Positions 33,775 through 44,000 of a DNA stretch of 64,000 nucleotides are shown here, in pieces. The translations under genes were made by a program, and so were the position numbers. The first letter of the stretch is position 1; the number at the start of each line of letters is the position of its first letter. The notes beneath the pieces were generated by a model that saw nothing but the letters and a program-made list of their open reading frames with translations, was not told the origin of the DNA and made no database searches. This DNA comes from Hemileia vastatrix (taxonomy: Eukaryota > Basidiomycota > Pucciniomycetes > Pucciniales > Zaghouaniaceae): contig JASXTE010000001.1 in the NCBI GenBank assembly GCA_030280995.1, forward strand, positions 3,036,001 through 3,100,000. The letters run 5' to 3'.

Positions 33775-34788
33775 TCAAGGGTTGTTATCTTTTGAAGAAT
33801 TGAAATTAGAAAATTTAGAAGGACCTTGATTGATTTCCTGGGATTCGAATCTTATTTCACGGTCATGATAGTGTTGAAGCCAGTTGGCTATTTTGAAAAG
33901 GTCTCTTAACGGTTGCTCTCTCATCCAAGATTCTGATCTATCAAAGGGCGGGTATCGTTGGAAATAAGCGATAAGGTTATTAAAATTAGCAAAAAGCTTT
34001 TCAGACACTAGGTGAATCGGAACTCTAGGGAAGCTTGGATTAGGTTCTGGTAGCTCATAAGCTGAATATGAAATTGGAGAACCGGTGGATGCTTATCAAA
34101 TTAAAATATCAGCAAATTAAAACCTGAAGATTAAGAAAATAAAAAGAGACAACTAACCTGTGTCAACACTATCATGATCATAGATAAATGGCTTACTTGG
34201 TAATGGAGTGGGATTTTTTATGTTTAGAAAAGGATTTTTTATTTTTGATAGATGAGGAGGACTGGTGTTGGATTTGGTGTTTGAAGTAGATGTTATGGGC
34301 CTTTTGGATGATACAAGAGAAGATGAAGACTGCTGGCTATTATAGGACCTTTTGTGCTTCAAGATGTTGGAAGAAGGAGAAGAATTGTTAGAAGGTTGAA
34401 GCATGGCCCTGGGAGCAGCAAGAGTTCTTGGGGGACTAGCAGCAAGTCTAGATTGGAGAGAAGGACCCAGAGGATTAGGTGATGGAGAAAGATTTAAATA
34501 GGCTGATGGAGAAAAAGGTATGGGATCTTTAGAGGTTGATGGAAAAGGGGGTGGAGTAGAAGGTGAAGAAGAAGGAAGAGGTTTGCAGAAGGCGGCGAAG
34601 CTAGTAGCAGTGATGGGGAAAGAACCACAGTTCAAGCCAGAACATTTTCTTTTCTTCTCATAGCAGGATAAACAGGCCCTGTTATAAGTGTGCTTTTGCC
34701 AGTTAAAAGAGAAGATACATTCCCTATGGGTGAAGGCACAGTATTTGCAAGATTGATCAGCTGAAGCAATGAAGTCAGAAGGTTTCAT
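33775..34788 (-). CDS. Antisense cargo gene 1 of element A: Cys-rich, Zn2Cys6-like protein, two exons
   Basis: Exon 1 is 34788-34158 and exon 2 is 34091-33775. The 66-base intron starts GTTAGT and ends ATAAG. The spliced frame is 948 bases, 315 residues. Residues about 14-50 hold SCKYCAFTHREC, a 14-residue spacer, then CLSCYEKKRKC and one more Cys. The spacing C-X2-C-X6-C-X14-C-X2-C-X6-C is close to the fungal Zn2Cys6 binuclear cluster (usual linker 5-12), with basic residues in the second half. A long Ser/Pro-rich, basic linker follows. The C-terminal exon has a compact stretch (NLIAYFQRYPPFD, LQHYHDREIRFE). It lies opposite to A's genes, downstream of pol, and is absent from B. A DNA-binding role is inferred; it could also be a Gag-like or structural zinc protein. 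Confidence 0.65.
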
Positions 34789-34882
34789 CTTGTTAGGAGA
34801 TATTTTTTTGAAGAAGAAAACTTGAAACTAGGATGAAGAAAGCTGGTGGCAAAATCTGGGTTCAAGGATAGAGAAGTTGTTA

Positions 34883-35350
34883 GGTCCACCAAGACCTTAA
34901 ACTGGACTATTATCAAGTGTTGGGTCCACCATGACCTTAAACTGGATTTCTTATCGATTAAATGTTTGGTCCACCATGACTTTAAACTGGTAGTTCATTC
35001 ATTGTTTAGTCCACTATGACTTTAAACTGGAAAATTAATATCTGCAGGATAATTCAACATTCATTGGACCACTATGGCCTTATACTGGATTACTTGTCGA
35101 TCAAATGTTTGGTCCACTATGACATTAAACTGGATTATCAAATTTATTCAATCTTTGGTCAAGCCTAGGCCTTACTTAGGAATATATCAAGATATTTATG
35201 CACTTAAACGATCTTTGGTCCACCAAGACCATAAACTGGCAATCGATTATATGTTTGGTCCACCAAGACTATAAACTGGAATGTCAATCTTGTTTGGATA
35301 ACTCAAATCAATCTTTTAATTTATCACTGTCCACTATGACTCTAAACTGG
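34883..35350 (+). repeat. Array of stem-loop plus TAAACTGG motifs, element A
   Basis: About ten copies of GGTCCACCAAGACC-type or AGTCCACTATGACT-type stem-loops, each followed by T-N-TAAACTGG, spaced 38-70 bp. They lie between the two antisense genes. The linkers share short words such as AAATGTTTGG. One or two copies are decayed (35068, and 35155-35180). Confidence 0.88.
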
Positions 35351-35941
35351 TTATTCAATTATTTCTGGAATTGGGTGCTGATAAGCTTTAGGAGGTTAAA
35401 ATTTTAGGTGGTGATGATGCTAAAGAAAGCATAATGGTTAACTAGGGAAAATTTGTGGCGCTTTAACATGGTCTAAAGTTAATATTATTATTGGAAGCCT
35501 GGCAAAAGTATTTTATGGGTTTGCTGTAAAGCAAAGTTTGAAAATTGTGATGAAGGAATCAGAAGTTAGGATGGTAGTTGGATTTTAGGGAATGATTTTT
35601 TTAGTGCCTCATAGTTAGGCCATTTTTTTTTTTGGTGTGAAGCTTGGAGGACCTTATGGCGAGATTGGAATCATAGAATTCGGCTCAGTGGGGGGCCCTA
35701 TGAGGTTGGAATCAGGAGTATTCGGCTCATAGGAAGATCCACTCTCTCAATGCTGTGACAAGAAGGAAGACTGGTATATGGGAGTCTGAAGGGATTCAAA
35801 CCTTGCTCTCAGTAGTGGAATCATCACAAGATTTATTTTATTTTATTTTATGTTATATCAAGCCAGAGAAGAAAGAAAACATCATTTATGTTGAAAGTTT
35901 AAGAAGACCAAGCAAAAACAAAATTTTATCAAGTTATACTG

Positions 35942-36635
35942 TTAGAAAAGATAATTTCTTTGAAATTGTTCAACATCATTATCAAAGCTTTGCATTAAAA
36001 TTCTTCTTTTCATGAGGTCTTCATGGTTATTAGCTGGAGTTTCTTGAAAATAGGCCAGCATTTTTCGTTTCAACTCATTAGTAAAGTCAAGAAAAAGATA
36101 GCGATGAAAATTCGGGTAATGATTGATATAGTCCGTCTTCACTCTACCAACATCATCAGTGTTGGTTATTTCGACAGCTAGAAGTTCAAATATGTTATTA
36201 AGTCATAGGTTTAGTCAATTTTGATTAAAAGTTTTTTTTTAGTAAGATAAATAGGGTGTTACATTTAGAGCCAGGAAACATAGTCTCAGCAAAGTTAGTT
36301 GGGGGTACTGGTGTTATAGGATTAGGATCTTGTGAAGGCAAAATTAGGCCGGGATCCGCTGATGAAGATTGAACTTTTGAAGCTGTTTTTGATCTTATTC
36401 GTTTTAAGAAGACAGGAATTTTGGATCGCTTTTTAGAAGTTGAGGGATCAGGGAGAGCTGCTGGTCCTAAATATACGTTTGTTTTAGAAGGAACTATTGG
36501 CCGGTTACATTTGACTTTTTTCACACGGCATAAGTCGCAAGCTGTTCTGCCAGGAAGATTAGGGTTGGACATTAAACAAGGTACCTGGTATCGAGCGCAG
36601 AGTTCACATGGAGCGACAAGTTCTTTGGAAGACAT
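35942..36635 (-). CDS. Antisense cargo gene 2 of element A: Zn2Cys6-like protein, two exons
   Basis: Exon 1 is 36635-36263 and exon 2 is 36177-35942. The 85-base intron starts GTAACA and ends TTCTAG. The spliced frame is 609 bases, 202 residues. Residues about 9-42 read PCELCARYQVPC, a 12-residue spacer, then CDLCRVKKVKCNRP. This is C-X2-C-X6-C-X12-C-X2-C-X6-C, within the published limits of the Zn2Cys6 pattern, with the usual basic CRxKKxKC. A Ser/Pro/Lys linker follows, then an exon-2 domain (YINHYPNFHRYLFLDF, KRKMLAYFQETPAN). Exon 2 resembles gene 1 only in the LxAYFQ word. Transcription would start within about 125 bases of the 3' LTR and run against the element. B keeps only the last ten codons. 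The start is the first ATG upstream of the Cys cluster. Confidence 0.68.
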
Positions 36636-36748
36636 ATTGATGAGGATGAATTTTATAGTTGATTAAAGAAGATGGTGGTTGAAGGTTAAAGATGAATATT
36701 GTGTTCAACCACTTATGCAAAGTTTTAAGAATGGGGACATTCTCGATT

Positions 36749-36758
36749 GGAGGGAGGA
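36749..36758 (+). other. Polypurine tract of element A
   Basis: GGAGGGAGGA directly precedes the TGTGG of the 3' LTR, as expected for the plus-strand primer of an LTR retrotransposon. The same sequence borders B's 3' LTR. Confidence 0.85.
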
Positions 36759-37916
36759 TGTGGTAGCCTAAAGTTTAGTACGGCACCTAAATATGTAAAT
36801 GGAGTTATTACGGCGTGCAAGATTGGCGTTATTATTTTTTTTATAAAAAGGGTTTTATTTAATTTATTTGAGTTTTAAATATGAAGAAATTGGTCACGAG
36901 CGAATGCCTACACGAAAACAATTTATTTTACGGAGAAAACTTATTTTTACGGTCTGAAAAATTTATAAGTATTAAGTCGAGTCACTCAAGAACCTTGGGA
37001 AATTTTCCCAGAATTTTTACTATTTTTCTTATATTTTTAAATGAATTTTAAAGTTTTATAGAAATATTTACGTTTTCAAAAATTACTTAACTTTGATGAA
37101 TTTTCACGGGGTAATTAGAGCTGCGCAGACTACGAAAATTAGTTTGGTATGTAAAGGGGAAGTAGCTCTATTATGTGTAATTTTTCTAGATTTTTTATTA
37201 TGGTTTTTAGGTTCTAAATTGAGTCCGGAAGTCCGGACGGACTCCGTTTCGACTCCGTACGGACTCCGCTTTGACTCCGTACGGACTCCGTTCCGGCTCC
37301 GTACGGACTCCGTACGGGCTCCGGATTGACTCTGGAAGAGCTCTGGAGGGGAAAACTTAGGCACGTGACTAGGAATACTTAAGCGCTTCTCAAACTCGAA
37401 ATTGAGAGGGGGGGACACATCATACAGCTTAATCTTTAACCACCACGGTCTCATTTTTTATTACTCAACAAATTAAAATAACTTGTAATACCCTTATAAC
37501 ATTTATTATACTTACATAACATTTTAGAAATACAATTCAACAATTTAAATAACACTTCATACAGGGTATCTTTAGAAAGGTCTTCTTCACTGGGACTTGA
37601 TTATTGCTGTCTCATAAAAATTTAAATTATTATAAAAACATAAAAGTCAATCTTTTCAGATCTTTCACTGGTACACCTTAATTGTTGTTATCAGTATTTC
37701 TTTATCAACAGCCACTTTCTTTAAATCTCAATAAGCGTTAATTATTTTAGAGTTTCATTATTTTCATCAATCAGATCCAAGTAGATTGGTTAGCTTAGTG
37801 ATTTAGAATTCCCATTTTGTTATTTTTATTGGAAGGACGGGGTTTTCAGCTAAATCCACATATCTCCTCCGGATTCTGCTTACAGCAAGGCGACTGTAAG
37901 AGTTTACCTTACCATA
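36759..37916 (+). repeat. 3' LTR of element A
   Basis: 1158 bp, by eye identical to the 5' LTR at 11656-12813, including the CGG/CCG block (37224-37325). Followed by the ACAT target duplication. Confidence 0.95.
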
Positions 37917-38200
37917 ACATCAGATCAATAGAAAAGTCATATGGCTGATGAGGTGGCATGATTTTGACTCCTACATCTTCAAACAGTGGTAAGAACTCCC
38001 AATAAGCTTCAGGGATTATTTCCTTAAGGCTTTCTGTTGGATTTGGGGACTGGACCTTAGTTAAAATTTTGGTAGATATTTTCAATGCTGTTGCATAAAA
38101 TTCTAGTTCTTCCTCTCCCTCCAGAACCCCCACCGATTCCTGAGACATAGCATCAAGAGAAAGTGTCAGTTCTTTTGGAAATTTTACCAATAATAATCAA
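37917..38200 (-). pseudogene. Element C reverse transcriptase N-terminal segment, right of the A insertion
   Basis: Minus-strand reading ..IPEAYWEFLPLFEDVGV, then PPHQPYDFSIDLM is the lead-in to a Ty3/Gypsy reverse transcriptase (the E/L-P-x-H-R-x-Y-D-H-x-I-D motif). The next codons are found at 11651 on the other side of element A. This pairing defines C as the insertion target. Confidence 0.8.
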
Positions 38201-38589
38201 ACACCAGGTGAATTTCCAGGAGAGACCAGGGGGACAATGCTTTATCTGCTCCATCCCCCTTTTCATCTCTTTCCTGGCCCTTTCTTTGTTGCACCTTCTC
38301 CTCCTTTTGGTGCACTTTTTCCCGTCTCTATTATTTTCTGATGCTCCCCATTAGAACCCCATCCCCAGCCTGCTCCTTAGAATAAAAAAAAATCATCATT
38401 TCATGCAGCAATTTAACTGATGATAACAGAACATCAGAAGGCTTTCTGGGATGGCCCAGGGAGAAAATACTTTAGCACCAGTTTCCCCTTTCCTTCCCAT
38501 TTGAACCTTCTTTTCCCTTCAGTCAATGTGTGGGTTATAATTTTTCAGTCATTTCATCCCCAGTACCATGTCATACTGGACTTTCAGTT

Positions 38590-39946
38590 TTGTTGCATAT
38601 TACTTGCATTGAGAATCTCTTTTGTTGCACCAGGATCTGTAAAAAACCTCCTCTCTTACTTCTTGTCCCCCACCTGGGGATCCATCAAACATAATTAGAT
38701 TCCTGGGGTGGTCCATTTTTTCTTTTTTCTTTTTATTTCTCTGTAAAAACTTATTTGAAATAAAACAGTCTGTGGCCCAATATTCCAGAAGGGCTTGTAT
38801 ATTTGTTGTGGTGTCAAGGGTAAGTAAAATCAAGTTCAGTATAACATGATTATCATTTATTTAAAGTGGCTTACATGCTTATAATTCTACTTCTAACTTT
38901 CCCTTGTCTTTTCCCTCTAATCCTCTCATGGAGGGCACCATCATCTTTCCCAGGTGCTGTCTTTTTCCTGTGCCTTTCCTAGACTATCCTCCACTTCACT
39001 AACCTTAATTTCCCCTCTACACTTCCTTTCCAGATAAAAACTACTTCCACACGTTAGACACAAAACTTTTCTCATGCACCTGTTGTATTCTTCATCTGAA
39101 AGTCTTCTCTTCCCACCAACACCCTGTGAATTTTCTGCATTGATATCTGTGGCATTTGGGTCTAAAATACTGGACCCACTTTATGGGAAATAGTTTCAGA
39201 AATGAAAAGTGCTACTCCCACCATCCATTTGCCTATGTGTGAGCTTGTTATTGATTTGAATGGCCAGCTCTATGTGCTCTTGGAGAGAGGTTGGAAGCAG
39301 GTGACTGATTAAGGCATTCCTGATTTTCAGCAAGAGTCCATTTTACAAGTGAAACATGAGTGATCCATCTCCCTATGTTGTAAAATGACTAGCATGGCCA
39401 TGGAATTCCAACACATACTCAGAAGCCAAGTGTCTCTGACATAACTGATTTAGTACATACTACAAGGTTGTGGCCCCATTTGGATAACAAAAGTCTATTT
39501 CAAATGCCTGTATGAACTGTTGAAAAGTTTTTTCTGACTGGGAATTTCAAGGATCTCTTTAGTATATGGCCTTTCCCAGTGTTCTGCTTCATCTGTGAGG
39601 TATGATATTTCAAACCCAATTTTTGTTTGCTCATCTGGGAGCTATTGACCCTTGAGAAAGACATAGAGGTTAACCTGTGATGTGTACTGATCTGCTCAGG
39701 GGCCTCATTTTCCATCAAAGATTTCTGGGACCGCAAACTTTGGTCCTTTGATAGGGGAAATTGGTGTGGAAGGAAGTACCTGTGCTTCTGCTTCAGAATC
39801 ATCCAGCTCTTCTTTTTTAAGGCCACGATATGAGGGTTTTGCCTCTTCTAGACATTCCATGAATCTGGCATTCTGTTCTTACAAGTTTGCCATTTTTTCT
39901 TGTATTGAAGAAAGGAGCACAGTGTCAGATTGACCTGAGGGGTTCA
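38590..39946 (-). pseudogene. Degenerate gag and protease of element C
   Basis: The relic starts with ATGAACCCC at 39946, about 20 bases from the presumed primer-binding site. It reads AVPEIFDGK, then ADQYTSQVNLYVFLKGQ, then SYLTDEAEHWERPY, typical of a Ty3/Gypsy capsid domain. Stops and frame changes follow. A CLTCGSSFYLERKC stretch near 39050 looks like a damaged zinc knuckle. At 38833-38700 the protease motif survives as YWATDCFISNKFL, where DSGATDCFIS would be expected. Confidence 0.75.
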
Positions 39947-39968
39947 TGGTTCTTCTGTAGTGCACCAG

Positions 39969-40741
39969 TTATTGATTGGACAAAATTATGAGACCTAAGA
40001 TGGTAGACTACTACTAGTGCTGATGCTAGGCAAAGAGGGGACTGACTATGCTAAAGAAATCAATGAGAATGACTGAGACTGACTATGTTTGGGCTGCCAA
40101 CAGTGAGGGTTACAACTATGAGAGACTACAAAGTAGCAGGATTACTAAATAAGGTTTCGAATAAGGAATACCTCACCTCTCTTTCTCCAAAAACCCCCCT
40201 TATGCAATATACCTCCCTTGTGCCACTTGCCATGCATAGCACCTAGGTGCTCCTCCTCCTCACCTCTCAACCCAAATATTAACACATAACAACCTAAGAA
40301 TAGTAGAAACAATCCCATTTTAAATCTCAATTAAGGGTCTCAACAATTCACATTACATATTTCCTTTAAATGGCCTCTTTATTCTTTATCTAAAAACCTT
40401 TTGATGTATCTAGTTCAATTAATTAAAAACATTTTTTTAGCTCCTTACATTCCCTTTTTAATCTATTGTAATGGTTACATTTCATGTTTTAAAATTTTTT
40501 TGTTTTTTTGTTATTTAACTTTTTTAGATACAAATTATGGAATAAAGAGAGTTCCTTGGCTATATAAGAGCCTAGGTTGAAATTTTCTATTTTTATCCAT
40601 CACTTACTTACAATTTAAAAATACCTTTACAAACTATTTAAAATTTTTACAGATGGACTTCAATTGCATTTTATATAAATACATGTGAATATATTTGTTT
40701 TAAATTTCTTTAGCCTGAAATTTGAAATATTACTTACATCA
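39969..40741 (-). repeat. Right long-terminal-repeat-like segment of element C
   Basis: Direct-orientation match of 7765-8852, next to the start of C gag. Sequence just left of it, read on the minus strand, is CTGGTGCACTACAGAAG, a candidate primer-binding site. Inside, 40330-40145 on the minus strand carries a relic of the post-chromodomain tail (FGLRGEEEEHLGAMHG) also seen at 7928-8090. The right end reads ACTTACATCA like the left copy. Confidence 0.4.
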
Positions 40742-42952
40742 CAAGAACTTCATTGCTGTTAGGACCACTGTGAAAAAACTAATGCTTCTAGACAGTTAGC
40801 CAATAAGAAGAGTAGAAAGGTGGAAAGAGGGGGGGGAAGAAATTCATTCAGGTTACTAAGTTTTTATTTTTATTTTTTTTGTGTGTTTGTGAAATGAGAT
40901 AATACCTTTTATATTTTTAACACCTATCATTGAGATAATACTCTCCTTTTATTACCTCTTACATTAATCTTATAAATTACTGAAATATTAAGCAATAAAA
41001 AAATCTTTTTGAATTGTTTCTCTTGTGGACTATCTAAAAGTTATATTTATTATATATTTAAACCTTTTCTTAAATTAAAACTATCTTCAAATCTATAATA
41101 TGTTAAAACCCAGAGTTGAGCCATACACACCACTTCTATACTGAAAATTTTTAGGGCTAGTGAATAATAATCTTCCACCATTAATAAATTTAGATCCATG
41201 AAAAAAATGGTGTATACTTAATGTTTGAAACAATAAATTTGGTACTCCCTATTTAGGGTTTGATGAATCCTGATTTGATAGATTTGGATTATCTGTGTGA
41301 TGTTTACTGCATATAGAGAGGATGGGATAAAGATATTTTTTGGTTTGATTTTATCCATTATCTCATAAGTATATCTAGGTACACAGGGTGAAAAAAGAAT
41401 ACTTGTAGGCAAGTTTTTTTTCAGCAATCTTAGAGTAATCCATGAAGTAACCTGAAGGAAGCCTTAGAGTGAGACTTTGAGCTCTTTAAAGTTAAAAGCT
41501 ACCCAAACAATTCTGATTATCTGAGAAATAAGGGTAACCAAAAAATCATTCAATATATACTTTTGTATGACGAGAGAATTTCTCAACACAAAAACAACAG
41601 ATTTACTAAATCTTTTAGGCAATTTCAAGTAATAATTTTCTCCAAATTTATACAAAGAGATAAATAACAACATGAATGGTTAGTCCAATGGGTAAGAAAC
41701 ATTTCCACATGTTGGAAAGTTTAATCTATATCATATGCCATCATAAGTAGTTCTTCTTCTTATATTTGAATACTGGTAGGTAACTATTTGTAGAATACAT
41801 TGAATCAATACATATAAAAATCTTATAGCACCATTTGCATGTATAACTCTATCAGTAAATATTTCTGAATTCTTTCAAAGAAACAATAGGGATTCCATTA
41901 AAATTTGAGGTGACTTTTGAAACTTCATCCAGCCAAAAACCAGTTCTGCATCTTTCAAGGTACCTGAAAACTACTAAATAATTTTAGGTATATATTGTAT
42001 AATTATAATAAAACTTTCTGAAATCAAAATTTGGTCTGTGTTCCATTATTTTAATGGTATTGGTGGTGGTAGAAAGGTAAATAGAGTAAAAAAATTTCAA
42101 TAATAAATGAGAATCTATAATATTTGGAACTAATTAATTTAATATTCTATAAAAAATCTCTCTGTTAGTTTGTCTTCCCATTAAAATAAATTTTTTTTTA
42201 AAAATTTAAATTAAAAAAAGCCTCCCATATTCAAAACACCAATTAAAATATACATTAATGAAAAAAAGTAAAGTAAAGCTTGGATGGTAGTTTTTTCATG
42301 TACACGAAGAAAATAGTTTAATGATTCACTATAATTTTGATAAATTCTCTTGTATGATTTAACAACAGTCACCTAAATGAAGTAATTTCACATGCTAGAA
42401 AGTGCCTCCCTCCAACTAAACTTCCATAGTAAATTCAATGATGGGTACCTTCTAGAAGGTGATATTTTTTTCTTTTAATAAGAGATAAGTTTAAATAATA
42501 TATCAAAAGAATAATAATTCTAAAAATTACAATATACTTTAATATCTGAAAATATATTTTCTTGGTATTTTTTAAGGATGAAATAAATTTTAATCTACAA
42601 CTAATATAGAAAAAACTTCCTTCATAGGTGAAATAAAAGGTGATACATCTTTCAGGTTTCATAATTTCAAACCTTTAGTCAAAAATATTTGCAATGAGAT
42701 TTCTGTTTTGTTTCATTACTGCACTATAAATGTTTTGTAATTTATAATGAAATAGATTAATACCATATGAATTAAGAAAATTTTTATCAATGGTAAATCA
42801 GAGGTCTAAGACATAAGCTTATTATAATTGAAATAAATTATTTAATTACTAATAAATTTTAATGATCTCATCAATTTTTTAAATATTAAATTTTTTTCTC
42901 ATTCTTTTGACATCCCTGAAATATTCACCAAAAAAAATCACCTGGAACCTTC
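40742..42952. other. AT-rich sequence without recognisable genes
   Basis: Only short open frames, low complexity and scattered A/T runs. No splice-joined coding path or known domain stood out on either strand. Probably decayed transposon material. Confidence 0.5.
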
Positions 42953-43110
42953 TAGCAGGTGCCAATCCCTCAATCCATTTGTGACACAAGAACAACTCAG
43001 ATTTAATGCCATGCAAGCTAGCATTTTCAGTGTTCAGTGCACGGCCTTTCCAGAAGAATTAAAGCTGAGCTAGAACTGAATCAAATTAAAGATAGGGATT
43101 GGAACCTGTG
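42953..43110. mobile_element. MITE-like element, copy 1
   Basis: About 158 bp bounded by inverted ends AGGTGCCAATCCCT and AGGGATTGGAACCT, which match as inverted repeats at 13 of 14 positions. It shares most of its length, in the same orientation, with 61942-62101, including TCAGTGTTCAGTGCAC and GAAGAATTA. There is no coding capacity, so it would depend on a transposase elsewhere. No clear target duplication. Confidence 0.6.
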
Positions 43111-43474
43111 ATCAGATGCCCACATTTTTTTCTGGTGATTATATTATAAAATTTATAATCTTACCTCATCACAAATCTCCTTGGAAGAATATGTTTGAAT
43201 TTAAGAGTCATGTTAGACTCCTTTGGTTACTTATTTTCTCTACCATATTGAATTTACCTATTTCTATCTATTATCAGTTCCTATTGACTAGTTTCTGCCA
43301 TTTAATGCAGTATATAACATTTCATTACACTCATTACTACACATATTCTTATAAGAATACATACAAAACACAAAATACAACATCTATATACACACATTTA
43401 TATATACATATCTATATATTTAAAAAGGATTATCTCATATATTTTAGCCCTAACTTGTTTATATCATAAAGTTA

Positions 43475-43549
43475 GTGATGATTGGAGAGCATAAAAGATG
43501 GCAAGATTCATTTGTTGAATACTATCTTTTGTTACTCACCAATCATCAC
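43475..43549. repeat. Short foldback sequence
   Basis: Perfect 11-bp arms GTGATGATTGG and CCAATCATCAC, with an inner pair AAAAGAT and ATCTTTT, spanning 75 bp. May be a small MITE or a remnant of one. Confidence 0.5.
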
Positions 43550-43669
43550 CAGGTAATGTAAATTTTCCTCTTATAAGCCTCATTAAATTTTTATACTTCT
43601 TTTATTAATAATTGAAATACAATATTGATATTTTGTTTCTCAACCATCATCAACTGCCTTACAATCTGT

Positions 43670-44000
43670 TGCACCTTTTCCTGCTTGGCTATACCATCCA
43701 AGTCCAGCCATTGTCCTGGCATCATTGTTTTAAGACAGGCCATAGTTTCCCCACATCATTTAAGAATGGCCATTGTTCCTGGAATCATCATTAATATGGG
43801 CCATAGTTTCACCACACCATAATTAAAGACAGACTTTTTTCTTGGAAAAATCATCAACTCAGGTTGTTGTCCCCACGCCATCATCATCAAGCAAGAAAAT
43901 TTCCTCTGCATCATCACCAAGACTGGCAATTGTCCTGGAATCATTATCAACATAACCATGCCATTGGACCATTGCCTCTGGATCATCATCATATTTATTG
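43670..44000. repeat. Degenerate tandem repeat (ATTGTCCTGGAATCATCAT type)
   Basis: Imperfect units of about 30-60 bases built from GGCCAT, TTGTYCTGG and ATCATC words, for example CCATTGTTCCTGGAATCATC and GCAATTGTCCTGGAATCATT. The open frames across it on both strands (43625-43822, 43756-43992, 43864-44112) are produced by the repeats. Confidence 0.6.

Larger units (their letters stand above)
11656..37916 (+). mobile_element. Ty3/Gypsy retrotransposon A, with nested element B and antisense cargo genes
   Basis: The element begins TGTGGTAGCC and ends CTTACCATA. It is flanked by ACAT at 11652-11655 and again at 37917-37920, a 4-bp target duplication. Order: LTR, primer-binding site, gag-protease, -1 frame pol, structured non-coding region, antisense gene 1, hairpin repeats, antisense gene 2, polypurine tract, LTR. 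Removing nested B (20106-32382) leaves about 14 kb. The two LTRs look identical over 1158 bp, suggesting recent insertion or homogenisation. Gag is intact. Pol has a frameshift near 16451-16458, a TGA at 17844 and the B insertion in integrase, so this copy cannot make its own enzymes. Confidence 0.95.

Noticed and set aside
39500..39826. 108-codon minus-strand frame in the element C gag region
   Set aside because: Wrong frame. The neighbouring frame carries the capsid-like residues (AVPEIFDGK, SYLTDEAEHWERPY).
43116..43469. 117-codon frame just after MITE copy 1
   Set aside because: Hydrophobic residues come from T-rich DNA; no start context, splice pattern or family resemblance.
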